DNA of 64,000 bases, from the NCBI RefSeq assembly GCF_000422305.1, contig NZ_AULN01000019.1, forward strand, positions 62,001 to 126,000, in the 5' to 3' direction. This document shows, in pieces, positions 50,056 to 58,895 of the stretch. The position numbers were made by a program, and so were the translations under genes. The notes beneath the pieces were generated by a model, which worked only from the letters and a program-made list of their open reading frames with translations, did no database searches and was not told the DNA's origin. Every line of letters begins with the position of its first letter. The stretch's first letter is position 1. The DNA is from Luteimonas mephitis DSM 12574. GTDB lineage: Bacteria; Pseudomonadota; Gammaproteobacteria; Xanthomonadales; Xanthomonadaceae.

Positions 50056-51914
50056 TCCGCGCGGCAGTGGAAGCGGCCAGGGCCGCGATCGGCTTGGCCA
50101 TGCGCCCCATCGCTGCGATAGCCGCTCCCGCGGGCCTGGTTTTGCTCTGGCTGGGCAGCGCCACGCCGGCACACGCGCAGGAACGGATCCTGTCCTACGA
50201 CAGCGTGATCGAAGTGCGCGCCGACGGCAGCCTCGACATCACCGAGGACATCCGCGTGCACGCCGCCGGCTCCGCCATCCGCCGCGGCATCTACCGCGAT
50301 TTCCCGACCCGCTACAAAGACCGGTTGGGCAACAACGTCGTGGTCGGCTTCGAAATGCTCGGCGTGCAGCGCGACGGCAGGCCGGAACCCTGGTTCACCG
50401 AACGCCGCGGCAACGGCGTGCGCATCAACACCGGCAACGACCACTTCCTGCAGGTGCCGGCCGACTACACGTTCCGCCTGCACTACCGCACCACCCGCCA
50501 GCTCGGCTTCTTCGACGACCACGACGAGCTGTACTTCAACGCCATCGGCACCGGCTGGGACTTCGCGATCGAACGCGGCAGCGTCGAGGTGCGCCTGCCA
50601 CGCCCGGTTCCGGTCGCGGAGATGAAGGCCGAGGGCTACACCGGCGGCTACGGATCGACCACGCAGGGCTTCGACGCCGGACTGCCGGCTCCCGGCGTTG
50701 CGCGCTGGACGCTGGCGCGGCCGCTGCCACCCGGTGAAGGCATGACCGTGGTGCTGTCGTTCCCGAAGGGCGTCGTCACCGCGCCCAGCCGTGCGCAGAA
50801 GACATGGTGGCTGCTGAGGGACAACAGCGCGGTCCTGATCGCCCTGTGCGGGTTCGTGGTGCTGCTGGTGTTCTGCATCGTCCGCTGGCGCAAGGTCGGC
50901 CGCGATCCGCCGCAAGGCGTGGTGGTAGTGCAGTACGACCCGCCGGATGACTACTCACCCGCCGACCTGCGCTTCGTCAGGCGCATGCGCTACGACAACC
51001 GCTGCTTCTCGTCGGACCTGCTGGCCAGCGCCGTCGACGGGGAGGTGCGCATCCACAGGGACGGCGATCCGGAGGCGGGCAGCTGGCGCCTGGAGTACCT
51101 CGGCGCGCCCGTGGCCGGCGGCAAGTTCGGCTTGCGCGAGGCGCTCGGCCTGTTGCGCAAGCGTGGCAGCGACACGGAACCGGACGACGTCCCGGGCCCG
51201 CGCCGGCTGCTCGATGCGCTGTTTGCGGACGCCCGCGAACTCGAGCTCGACAACTCCAACGCCAGCACCATCGGCAACGCGCGCATGCTGCATTCGGCCC
51301 TGCTGGAGAAGCGCTTCAATCCGCGCATGTTCAAGCGCCACGGCGGCAGCATCGCGATTGCAGTCCTGATCATGGCGCTGACGCTTGCGCTGGCGATCGG
51401 CGTCGGCGTGGTGATGCTCGGCTCCGGCGTCCTGCTGATGCTACCAGTGCTACTGGCCATGCTGGTCGTGGTGGTGGCGTTCGCCATCCTGGTCAAGGCA
51501 CCGACTCCCGAGGGCCGCAAGCTGCTCGACGCGATCGAGGGCCTCCGCCGCTACCTGGACGTCGCCGAACGCGACGAACTGGCCGCCATGCCCGGCCCCG
51601 GCGGGCCGCCGATGCTCGATGCACAGCGCTACGAACGGCTGCTGCCGTACGCGGTGGCACTGGACGTGGAGGAGGCGTGGACGAAGAAGTTCACCCTGGC
51701 CGTCGGCGCGGCCGCCGCGGCCGCGACCACCGCCGCGATCACGTGGTACCAGGGCGGGCACGGCGACAGCCTGGGCAGCCTGACCAGCGCCATCGGCGAC
51801 AGCCTCAGCTCGCAGATCGCCTCGTCAGCCACCCCGCCCGGCAGTTCCTCCGGCGGCGGTGGCGGCGGTTTCTCCGGCGGCGGCGGCGGCGGTGGCGGTG
51901 GTGGCGGACGCTGA
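50052..51914 (+). CDS. DUF2207 (YciQ-like) membrane protein with polyglycine tail
   Basis: A 620-residue protein: signal-like helix around residue 30 (PAGLVLLWLGSATPAHA), a periplasmic DUF2207 domain (YDSVIEVRADGSLDITEDIR; IRRGIYRDFPTRYK; YTFRLHYRTTRQLGFFDDHD; LYFNAIGTGWDF), and membrane helices near residues 258-278 and 435-480. The C-terminus (SSSGGGGGGFSGGGGGGGGG) is almost pure glycine. Its 3' end overlaps the oppositely oriented ClpP-like gene by 90 bp. Start overlaps lemA. Confidence 0.88.
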   Translation: MIRAAVEAARAAIGLAMRPIAAIAAPAGLVLLWLGSATPAHAQERILSYDSVIEVRADGSLDITEDIRVHAAGSAIRRGIYRDFPTRYKDRLGNNVVVGFEMLGVQRDGRPEPWFTERRGNGVRINTGNDHFLQVPADYTFRLHYRTTRQLGFFDDHDELYFNAIGTGWDFAIERGSVEVRLPRPVPVAEMKAEGYTGGYGSTTQGFDAGLPAPGVARWTLARPLPPGEGMTVVLSFPKGVVTAPSRAQKTWWLLRDNSAVLIALCGFVVLLVFCIVRWRKVGRDPPQGVVVVQYDPPDDYSPADLRFVRRMRYDNRCFSSDLLASAVDGEVRIHRDGDPEAGSWRLEYLGAPVAGGKFGLREALGLLRKRGSDTEPDDVPGPRRLLDALFADARELELDNSNASTIGNARMLHSALLEKRFNPRMFKRHGGSIAIAVLIMALTLALAIGVGVVMLGSGVLLMLPVLLAMLVVVVAFAILVKAPTPEGRKLLDAIEGLRRYLDVAERDELAAMPGPGGPPMLDAQRYERLLPYAVALDVEEAWTKKFTLAVGAAAAAATTAAITWYQGGHGDSLGSLTSAIGDSLSSQIASSATPPGSSSGGGGGGFSGGGGGGGGGGGR

Positions 51915-53222
51915 CACCCGGCCCGTGCGGCGCAGGCTGGCCATCGGGCCGTCGGCGGCGCAGGTTTCATCCGGGAACCCGAACTCGCCCCCCAGCGACA
52001 CCGCGCAGGCCTCGATCGCGGCCTGGTCACGCGCCGGCTCGCAGCGACTGGCGAACGCGCGCAGGAACGCATCCCGACGCTTGACGAAGTCGTCGCCGCA
52101 CTTGCGCGCCAGGATGATGCGGTCGAGGTCGTCCTGCACCGCGTTTGCGCCGGACAGCCCGTACTCGCGCAGCTCGTTGGCATCCAGCAGGCGCAGGCTG
52201 CGGTTGGGCACGGTCATCATCAGGTCGGCCACCGCGGCCGAGGCGCCGTTGCGCTCCAGGTAGTCCTTGATCTCGCCGTACACCTCGCGCAGCTCCTGGC
52301 TGAGCTCGGCGCGCGTGCTGGCCTGCGAACCCACCCGCACCATGCGGTGGATGCCGACCTTGCCGGCGATCTCGCGGTTGTCGCCGGCCGCCAGCACCAG
52401 GACGCAGGCGCTGTGGCAGATCGAGTCGGCGCGCACGCGGATCGTCCAGTGCGAACCGGCGATCGCGTCGCCGGCCGGCATCGCGTCTTCGACGCGGCCA
52501 CCGGTCGAGTTGATGTCGAGGATGCGGGTGTCGATCCCCATCCGGTCGGCCATCGCCGCGGTGCGCTGCATCAGCGCGGTGAAGTCGCCGCTGATCTTGC
52601 CCTCGTAGCGCAGCCGCACGGCGCCGCGTTCGCGGCAGGGCGACATCGCGGCCTCGACGTCCTGGAAGCCGAGATCGACCAGCGGGCGCGCTTCGTCGGC
52701 CGACCCGTCGGCGATCACGACGGCGGGTTCGCCGGCATTGTCGCCGGGCGCATCTTCCGCTGCAGTCGAAGACGATTGCGCGGCGACGGCATCGGTCACG
52801 CCCAGCACGGCGGCAGCGACGTCCTTGGGCGGTGCCGGCGCGGCAGCGGCTTCGGCCTGCCCTGCCGGCGGCTCCGATGCGGGCGCGATGGCAACCGTGC
52901 CCGGCAGCGGCGCGCCGTCCAGGTCGCAATCGATCCACGCATCGCCCGACAGCAGCCGCAGCGCCGGCCAGTCGGTGCCCTTGAGCAACTCGGCCTGTGT
53001 GGCCCTGGCCGGCTTGGCGTCGCTGCTGACCGCGCCGGCATCCTCGCTGCCACTGGCCACCACGGTCTTCGACGGCGCCGGCACGGGCGCCGGCGCCTGT
53101 TGCCGACAGGCCGCCAGCAGCAGGCAGGCAATGGCGAGGCAAGGCAGCACGAACCGCTGCGATGGAAGGCGGAACCGGGTGGGAATCACGTCGAAGGGGC
53201 TCTGCAGGAGGCGCGAAGCCAT
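51825..53222 (-). CDS. ClpP/crotonase-fold lipoprotein, putative periplasmic serine protease
   Basis: A 465-residue envelope protein. The signal region RFVLPCLAIACLLLAAC ends in a lipobox Cys near residue 39. A long Ala/Pro/Ser-rich stretch follows (residues 40-170), then a ClpP-like domain: DINSTGGRVEDAMPAGDAIA, ADSICHSACVLVLAAGD with a candidate nucleophile Ser, and EIAGKVGIHRMV. The C-terminal 30 residues (ASATTATAAAAAGETAATA) come from the antisense of the glycine codons of the opposite gene. True end position is thus unusual. Whether the protease is active is unknown. Confidence 0.78.
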   Translation of the reverse strand: MASRLLQSPFDVIPTRFRLPSQRFVLPCLAIACLLLAACRQQAPAPVPAPSKTVVASGSEDAGAVSSDAKPARATQAELLKGTDWPALRLLSGDAWIDCDLDGAPLPGTVAIAPASEPPAGQAEAAAAPAPPKDVAAAVLGVTDAVAAQSSSTAAEDAPGDNAGEPAVVIADGSADEARPLVDLGFQDVEAAMSPCRERGAVRLRYEGKISGDFTALMQRTAAMADRMGIDTRILDINSTGGRVEDAMPAGDAIAGSHWTIRVRADSICHSACVLVLAAGDNREIAGKVGIHRMVRVGSQASTRAELSQELREVYGEIKDYLERNGASAAVADLMMTVPNRSLRLLDANELREYGLSGANAVQDDLDRIILARKCGDDFVKRRDAFLRAFASRCEPARDQAAIEACAVSLGGEFGFPDETCAADGPMASLRRTGRVSASATTATAAAAAGETAATAAGGTAGRGG

Positions 53223-53368
53223 AGTCTATGTCCCGCGCGTACCGGCGGCCGAATGCGCGATGAACATTCCGCCGCGCACCGTCGCGAGCGCGCCGGCTGC
53301 CCGCCCGCGGACGCAGCCTCCACGCCGGCCGCATGACAATGCCGCGGCAGCCCGGACCGGAGACGCCG

Positions 53369-54115
53369 ATGGCCCGCAACACGATGGACTACCCGCCGCT
53401 CAACACGCCCAAGCCGATCGCGACCGACGCCTGGATCGTCGACGGCCCGATCATCCGCTTCGGCATGCCGTGGCCGAAGATGCCCTTCCCCACCCGGATG
53501 ACGCTGCTGCGCCTGCACGGCGGCGACCTGTTCGTGCACTCGCCCACGCCGCTGACCGCTCCGCTGCGCGACCGGATCGCGACGCTCGGCACGCCGCGCT
53601 GGATCGTCGGCCCCAACCGCATCCACTACTGGTGGATCCCCGAATGGAAGGCCGCCTTCCCCGATGCCGGCGTCTGGCTGGCGCCGCGCATCCGCGAACA
53701 GGCCGGCGCGCGGATCGACTTCGCCGCGCATCGGCTCGACGCCGAAACCGGCTATCCGTGGGACGGCGCGATCTCCACCCTGCCGGTCGCCGGCAGCTTC
53801 ATGACCGAGGTCGAGTTTTTCCACCACCCGAGCCGGACGCTGGTGCTCACCGATTTCATCGAGAACTTCGAACCCGGCAAGCTCGGCAGCGGGTGGATGC
53901 GCTGGCTCACCCGGCTGGGCGGCGTGCAGGATCCCAACGGCGCCATGCCGCGCGACATGCGCCGCACTTTCGCGCGCCAGCGGCCGCAGCTCAGGGCCGC
54001 GGTCGAACGCATGCTGGCGTGGGAGCCCGAACGCATCGTGCTCGCCCACGGCCGCTGGTACGAACGCGACGGCACCGCGGAGCTACGGCGCGCGTTCGGC
54101 TGGCTGCTGGAATAG
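53369..54115 (+). CDS. DUF4336 family MBL-fold-like protein
   Basis: A 248-residue protein of the DUF4336 family, related to metallo-beta-lactamase folds. Motifs: AWIVDGPIIRFGMPWPKMPF, LLRLHGGDLFVHSPTPLT, RWIVGPNRIHYWWIPEWKAA, FFHHPSRTLVLTDFIENF and WEPERIVLAHGRWY. The start at 53369 has GGAG six bases upstream; 53333 is a possible alternative. Metal and substrate are unknown. Confidence 0.85.
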   Translation: MARNTMDYPPLNTPKPIATDAWIVDGPIIRFGMPWPKMPFPTRMTLLRLHGGDLFVHSPTPLTAPLRDRIATLGTPRWIVGPNRIHYWWIPEWKAAFPDAGVWLAPRIREQAGARIDFAAHRLDAETGYPWDGAISTLPVAGSFMTEVEFFHHPSRTLVLTDFIENFEPGKLGSGWMRWLTRLGGVQDPNGAMPRDMRRTFARQRPQLRAAVERMLAWEPERIVLAHGRWYERDGTAELRRAFGWLLE

Positions 54116-54284
54116 CCGCGCAGCCGCCACCGGCTGCCGGTGCCGCGCCAGCGACGCCCGTCAAGCGGCGCAGTGCCCGCCGCAAGCGCGGCGACGCCGA
54201 CGCGGACGATCCAGCCCAGAGCGGTCGTCGCGTCGCGCCTTCCGAACGATGCGGTACCGCGAGCCGGCCTTGTCCAAACCTGCC

Positions 54285-54989
54285 TTAGTCGCGCGAGGGG
54301 ATCTTCAATCCGCGCTGCACCGCCGGACGCGCCAGCCCGCGTTCGAGCCAGGCCGCGACGTTGCCGAAGCGGTCGTACTCCACCAGTTCGCGCGCCTCGT
54401 AGAAGGTGATCAGGTTGTTCACCCATCCCAGCGTGGCGATGTCGGCGATGGTGTAGTCGCTGCCCATGATCCAGTCGCGCCCCGCGAGCCGCCCGTCGAG
54501 CACGCCCAGCAGCCGCTTCGACTCGTTGACGTAACGCTCCAGCGGGCGCTTGTCCTCGTACTGCCTGCCGGCGAACTTGTTGAAGAACCCCACCTGCCCG
54601 AACATCGGCCCGATCGACGCCATCTGGAAGAACACCCACTGGATCGTCTCCCAGCGCGCGGCGGCATCGGCGGGAATGAACTTGCCGGTCTTGTCGGCCA
54701 GGTACATCAGGATCGCGCCGGATTCGAACAGGCCGAGCGGCTTTCCGCCCGGGCCGTCGGGATCGATGATCGCCGGGATCTTGCCGTTGGGATTGAGCGC
54801 GAGGAACTCGGGCAGGTGGCTCTCGTTTTCCATGATGTCCACCAGGTGCGCCTCGTACGGCAGCCCGGTTTCCTCGAGCATGATCGAGGCCTTCACCCCG
54901 TTGGGCGTGTCGAGCGAATACAGCTGGATGCGGTCTGGATGCCGCGCCGGCCAGCGGCTGGCGATGGGGAAGGCGGAAAGATCGGCCAT
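54285..54989 (-). CDS. glutathione S-transferase family protein (YfcG/YghU-like)
   Basis: A 234-residue cytoplasmic thiol transferase. The thioredoxin-like N-domain has QLYSLDTPNGVKASIMLEET, NPNGKIPAI (cis-Pro loop) and ESGAILMYLADKTG for glutathione binding; the helical C-domain follows, with MASIGPMFGQVGFFNKFAG and DYTIADIATLGWV. The pattern matches the Nu class (YfcG/YghU), which act as glutathione disulfide-bond reductases. No linked gene hints at a specific role. Confidence 0.9.
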   Translation of the reverse strand: MADLSAFPIASRWPARHPDRIQLYSLDTPNGVKASIMLEETGLPYEAHLVDIMENESHLPEFLALNPNGKIPAIIDPDGPGGKPLGLFESGAILMYLADKTGKFIPADAAARWETIQWVFFQMASIGPMFGQVGFFNKFAGRQYEDKRPLERYVNESKRLLGVLDGRLAGRDWIMGSDYTIADIATLGWVNNLITFYEARELVEYDRFGNVAAWLERGLARPAVQRGLKIPSRD

Positions 54990-55071
54990 GTCGTGCTCCT
55001 GCGGGGGACTGTCGCCAATCTGCGTCCACGGCGGCGAGGTGGCAAGCGGACGCTGTGTTGCCGCGGCGCGC

Positions 55072-55779
55072 TCAATCCCGGGCCAGTGACCAGAAGCCGA
55101 TGGCGCGGCGATGCCGGTAGCCGAGCCGCTCGTACAGCCGCAGGGCGCGCTCGTTGCCGCGGCTCACGTGCAGGAACGGCAGGCGGCCGCGGCGCAGGGT
55201 GTCGTTGGTCAGCATCGCGGTCAGCCGCTGCGCATGGCCGCGGCCGGTGAAATCCGGATGGGTACAGATCGCGCTCATCTCCTGCGCCGCGTCCGTGCCC
55301 AGGCGCTCGCCGATCATCGCCGCCAGCCGGCCGTCGTGACGGATGCCGAAATAGCGGCCCAGTTCCATCGTGCGTTCGCGGAAGTAGTGCGGATAGACCA
55401 GCGCGGTCAGCGCCAGCACGTCGTCGCGGTCGGCCTCGGACAGCGCGACCACCTCCGGCCCGTCGGCCATCTCCAGCGGCGCGTCGCAGACCATCTGCGC
55501 CAGCGGATCGAAGGCCTGCAGGCGCCAGCCGTCCGGCACCGCGGCCGGCGCAACGCCCAGCAGGTAGACGCTTTCGCCCGGCGCGACCAGCGCATCGAAT
55601 GCGTCGCCCATTGCAACGCCCGCATCCGCCACCCCGAGGAACGGCGCGAACGCCGCCGGATAGCGCGCCACGTCGCCCGCGCGCAGCGCGATGTCGCGAT
55701 GGCGGCTGCACAGCGACGCCCAGAACGGATTGTCGAGTCCCATCGTCGCGTCCACGGGCATGTTCTCTACTTCCCACAC
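55072..55779 (-). CDS. GNAT family N-acetyltransferase
   Basis: A 235-residue protein with a C-terminal FR47-like GNAT domain: GRYFGIRHDGRLAAMIGERL, EMSAICTHPDFTGRGHAQRL (acetyl-CoA-binding motif A, RGHA), LPFLHVSRGNERALRLYERL and GYRHRRAIGFWSL. The GTG start is chosen because AAGGAG lies six bases upstream; an ATG seven codons in is the alternative. It follows the DUF1615 gene by 11 bp. Acceptor unknown. Confidence 0.88.
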   Translation of the reverse strand: MWEVENMPVDATMGLDNPFWASLCSRHRDIALRAGDVARYPAAFAPFLGVADAGVAMGDAFDALVAPGESVYLLGVAPAAVPDGWRLQAFDPLAQMVCDAPLEMADGPEVVALSEADRDDVLALTALVYPHYFRERTMELGRYFGIRHDGRLAAMIGERLGTDAAQEMSAICTHPDFTGRGHAQRLTAMLTNDTLRRGRLPFLHVSRGNERALRLYERLGYRHRRAIGFWSLARD

Positions 55780-55790
55780 GGCCCGCTCCT

Positions 55791-56957
55791 TCAGCGCCGC
55801 GCCATGCAGCGCTTCCAGCGCTCGTTGACGCGGTTGGCAAACCACGCCGTGGTCAGCTTGCGCGTGATCTTGGGGCTGTGCAGGTCGATGCCCGGCAGCA
55901 CCGCACGCGGCAACGGCTCCCGGGCGGCAGCGTCGGCCAGTTCGAAGACGCGCGCGTACAGGCTGGTGTCCTCGAACGCCAGCGAATCGCCCTTCTCCAG
56001 CGCGCGCCGGATCGCCGCGTCGCCCATGTCCAGCCTCGGCCCGAGCGCGCGCACCGCGCGCTCGGTGGCACCGGGCTGGTCGAGCGGCGCGCCGGGGCGC
56101 AGCAGATCGCCGTCCAGCGCCAGCTCGATTCCGGAGGCACGGCTGACCGCCGCCTGGAACGCCGCGTTGCGGCTCGCGTACCAGCCGGCGTTGAAGTCCG
56201 CGAAGCGATACAGCGGCGCCTCGTAGCGCGCCGGGTAGCCCAGCAGGTGCGCAATGCCGAAATACATGCCGCCGCGGCGCGTGAACACCTCGTGCCGGAT
56301 CGAGCCGTCGACCGGGTACGGATAGTCCTTTGCATGTGCTTCGGCAAAATCGATCGCGACCTGCATCGGCCCGCCGGTATGCACCGGGTTGAGCCCGGCG
56401 AACAGGCGCCCGCCCAGCGGCACCATGCCGATGAAGTCCTCGAACAGCGCGCTCAGTTCGCGCTCGGTCTGCACGCGTTCGATCCGCTCGGCATAACTGC
56501 GCCCGTCGGGCGAACGGATGCGAAGCGCGGCGCCGACGAGCACCTTCGGTACGTGCATCGACGCCGCGCGCCGGTCGATTTCCTCGCGCGCGATCTTTCC
56601 TAGCCCCGGCACCTGCGGGTTGGCCGTGAAGGTGGATTCCTGCTCGGTCACCGCCAGCACCGCGCACAGGTTCTCCGGCGTCGGCGCGATGCCCTGCGCG
56701 AACAGCGCCACCTGGATGTCGGCCGCCCAGCCTTCGCGATCGGGTGTCCTGGCCGGCATCCGCGCGACGATGTGGGCACTCACCTCGTCAGGCGTGCGCT
56801 GCGCCTCCAGCGGCGCCCGCGTCGCGCAGCCGGCGAGCAGCAGCGATGCAACGAGGAACACATGCCGCGGCACCGGCTGGAACAGCCGCAGGCACGCACG
56901 GCGTGCAACTGCCCGGCCGAGCGTGGTTTCGGTGCAAATGGAATGAACGGCAGGCAT
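55791..56957 (-). CDS. DUF1615 family lipoprotein
   Basis: A 388-residue protein. Lipobox LLLAGC lies near residue 43 after the segment HVFLVAS; the N-region before it is unusually long, so the true start may be a GTG at 56873. The mature part is the DUF1615 domain, with CAVLAVTEQESTFTANPQVP, where the Glu-Ser pair recalls lytic transglycosylases, and VHTGGPMQVAIDFAEAHAKD. A murein-related role is possible but unproved. It is in a two-gene unit with the GNAT gene. Confidence 0.85.
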   Translation of the reverse strand: MPAVHSICTETTLGRAVARRACLRLFQPVPRHVFLVASLLLAGCATRAPLEAQRTPDEVSAHIVARMPARTPDREGWAADIQVALFAQGIAPTPENLCAVLAVTEQESTFTANPQVPGLGKIAREEIDRRAASMHVPKVLVGAALRIRSPDGRSYAERIERVQTERELSALFEDFIGMVPLGGRLFAGLNPVHTGGPMQVAIDFAEAHAKDYPYPVDGSIRHEVFTRRGGMYFGIAHLLGYPARYEAPLYRFADFNAGWYASRNAAFQAAVSRASGIELALDGDLLRPGAPLDQPGATERAVRALGPRLDMGDAAIRRALEKGDSLAFEDTSLYARVFELADAAAREPLPRAVLPGIDLHSPKITRKLTTAWFANRVNERWKRCMARR

Positions 56958-57193
56958 GGGGAGAGGGGCACGTCAATGGCCGCAGCCTAGCAGGGCACTG
57001 GCCGCACAGCGCGTGACCGCGGCGACCGATGTCCTGATGTCCCGGACTACCCCGGACGGCACCGGTAGATCCGGCGGAGTCGCCGCCGGTCGCCACCGAC
57101 GGACGCAGCGGGCGGGCTTCGAACCGTAGTGCCGCTGCAGTGTGCAGCGGTGCGAGGACCCGGGCAGGAAAATCCCGCCCGGATCCGCAGGGG

Positions 57194-58129
57194 TCAACGC
57201 GTACTGACGTTACCGTTTGGCGTGCCATCGACGATATTGGTCGACACGCGGTTGCTTCCGTACGAGAAGATGTCGCCCCCGGACTGCGAAACGAGGCCGC
57301 GATAGTTGCCGGTGATGACGTTGCCGGAAATCAGCACGCTGGCCAGCCCGCCAGTGGACTTGATGCCGGCGGAACTCGCGTTACCGGCGCCGTTGTCCGT
57401 GATCTGGCAATCATCCACGCTTGCCTCGACGGCCTGCCCTGCGCTGGAAGCCAGGAATCCGCTGTTGGTGTTGAAGCTCAGGGTGCTGTTGCGCACCGAC
57501 ACCACGCTGCGATCTTCCGCCTTGATGCCATGCGCATTGGACAACAGCTGGCTGTTGACCACCGAAACGAAGCCGAGGCCGGAGACCCCCGGCGTCGACT
57601 GGATCCCGGCGCCAGCGTTGTTGCTGAAGTGGCTGTTGACCACCACCAGCTTGCTGCTCCCATTGGGCTCGAACAGGACACCATTCCTTGAAAAGTTGCG
57701 TATGACCACTTTGTCCATGTGCAACTCGGTGCCGCTGATAAAGCGGACGCCGTAGATCCCGGTGCCGGCACCATCGATGGTGAGGTTGCGCAGGTGAACA
57801 CTGCCGCTGCCGGCATTGATGATGATGCCGGTGGTACCAGTCGCCAGGATGCTGCCTTCCACGGCGCCGCCGTCGATGGTGATGGGCTTGGTGATGGTGA
57901 CCACCCCGAACCCGCCCGGATCGAGCACGCTGATCACGCCCTTCGCGACGGTTTTGGAGATCGCGCCTGCGAAGGTCTTGCAGGGGGCGGTGCGGCTGCA
58001 CGGATTGGCATCGTCGCCTACCCCTGACACCCAGGTACGGCTAGCCTGCGCGAACGCAGCCGTGTTCAGGGCAAAGAAAAGCACGGTGAAGCCGGCGAGC
58101 CGGCAGGCCCACTTGCGTGTCTGCAACAT
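57194..58129 (-). CDS. exported right-handed parallel beta-helix protein
   Basis: A 311-residue protein: signal peptide MLQTRKWACRLAGFTVLFFA cleaved near AFAQA, a short N-terminal cap with Cys (DANPCSRTAPCKTFAGAISK) and repeated beta-helix coils (VVVNSHFSNNAGAGIQST; VSVRNSTLSFNTNSGFLASS; LISGNVITGNYRG). The composition is Asn/Ser/Gly-rich and its GC content appears lower than surrounding genes. Related proteins are predicted secreted carbohydrate-active or adhesive proteins; no catalytic residues could be identified. Confidence 0.85.
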   Translation of the reverse strand: MLQTRKWACRLAGFTVLFFALNTAAFAQASRTWVSGVGDDANPCSRTAPCKTFAGAISKTVAKGVISVLDPGGFGVVTITKPITIDGGAVEGSILATGTTGIIINAGSGSVHLRNLTIDGAGTGIYGVRFISGTELHMDKVVIRNFSRNGVLFEPNGSSKLVVVNSHFSNNAGAGIQSTPGVSGLGFVSVVNSQLLSNAHGIKAEDRSVVSVRNSTLSFNTNSGFLASSAGQAVEASVDDCQITDNGAGNASSAGIKSTGGLASVLISGNVITGNYRGLVSQSGGDIFSYGSNRVSTNIVDGTPNGNVSTR

Positions 58130-58556
58130 GAAGTTTCCCCTTGGGACTGTGATGGACCGCCGATCGCTCGCTGGCGCCGGACGGACCGCGCCAATCTACC
58201 CCAAACACCTGAGCTTCGACCGCTCCCGCGAACTGGCTGGACTTGCCCCTGAATCGCGTTTGCACGGCACTTGTCATCCACCTTTTGGCGCCGACCTTCA
58301 CGGGCAAAGTGCACAGCCTGCGCCACCGCCGCGGAAGGCTGCTCGCACCCAAAGGCGATCATCGGCTGCAGGACTGCGCCGCATTCCAGCCAGTGGGACG
58401 ATGCGCTGGCCAGGCCGCAGCCGGGCCGTCATCCGACCTGCTGGCGATGTCGATCCGGCCCTCGCCCGATCGTCATCCTGGCGAGGGCGTCCTTCCGGGC
58501 GCCCGTCCGCGCCACGGTTCCATGCCCGCCCCCGCACTTCAGACAGGAGACCCGCC
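58130..58556. other. intergenic region without recognised gene
   Basis: This 427-bp stretch between the divergent beta-helix and DUF1428 genes holds no recognised gene. ACAGGAGA at 58542-58549 is the ribosome site for the DUF1428 fragment. Confidence 0.5.
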
Positions 58557-58844
58557 ATGTCCTACATCGACGGCTTCGTGATCGCCGTTCCCAACGCCAG
58601 GCGCGAAGCGTTCATCGCCCACGCCGACGCATACGACCCCATCTTCATCGAGGTCGGCGCCACCCGCGTCCTCGAGTGCTGGGGCGACGACGTGCCCGAC
58701 GGCAAGCTCACCGACTTCCGCCGCGCGGTGCAAGGCCGTTGCGGGCATTGCGTCCCAGTTTTGTCGGCCGTCCGCCCGATTCCGCCGCGTACGCGGCAGC
58801 AACTGACGCGCACCGGCAAGCAACTGCCGCAGCACGCGCGTTGA
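58557..58844 (+). pseudogene. truncated DUF1428 protein
   Basis: The first 57 residues (MSYIDGFVIAVPNARREAFI and ATRVLECWGDDVPDGKLTDF) match the start of DUF1428 proteins, usually about 117 residues. After RRAVQ the homology stops and the rest (GRCGHCVPVLSAVRPIPPRT and on) is basic, unrelated sequence. None of the other frames restores the expected second half. The gene keeps a good ribosome site (AGGAGA). It is probably a truncated, non-functional copy, though a short product could still be made. Confidence 0.7.
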
Positions 58845-58895
58845 CGCGCGCCGCGCACTTGGCAACACTCATCGGTTGCGAAATTCCGGACTGCG

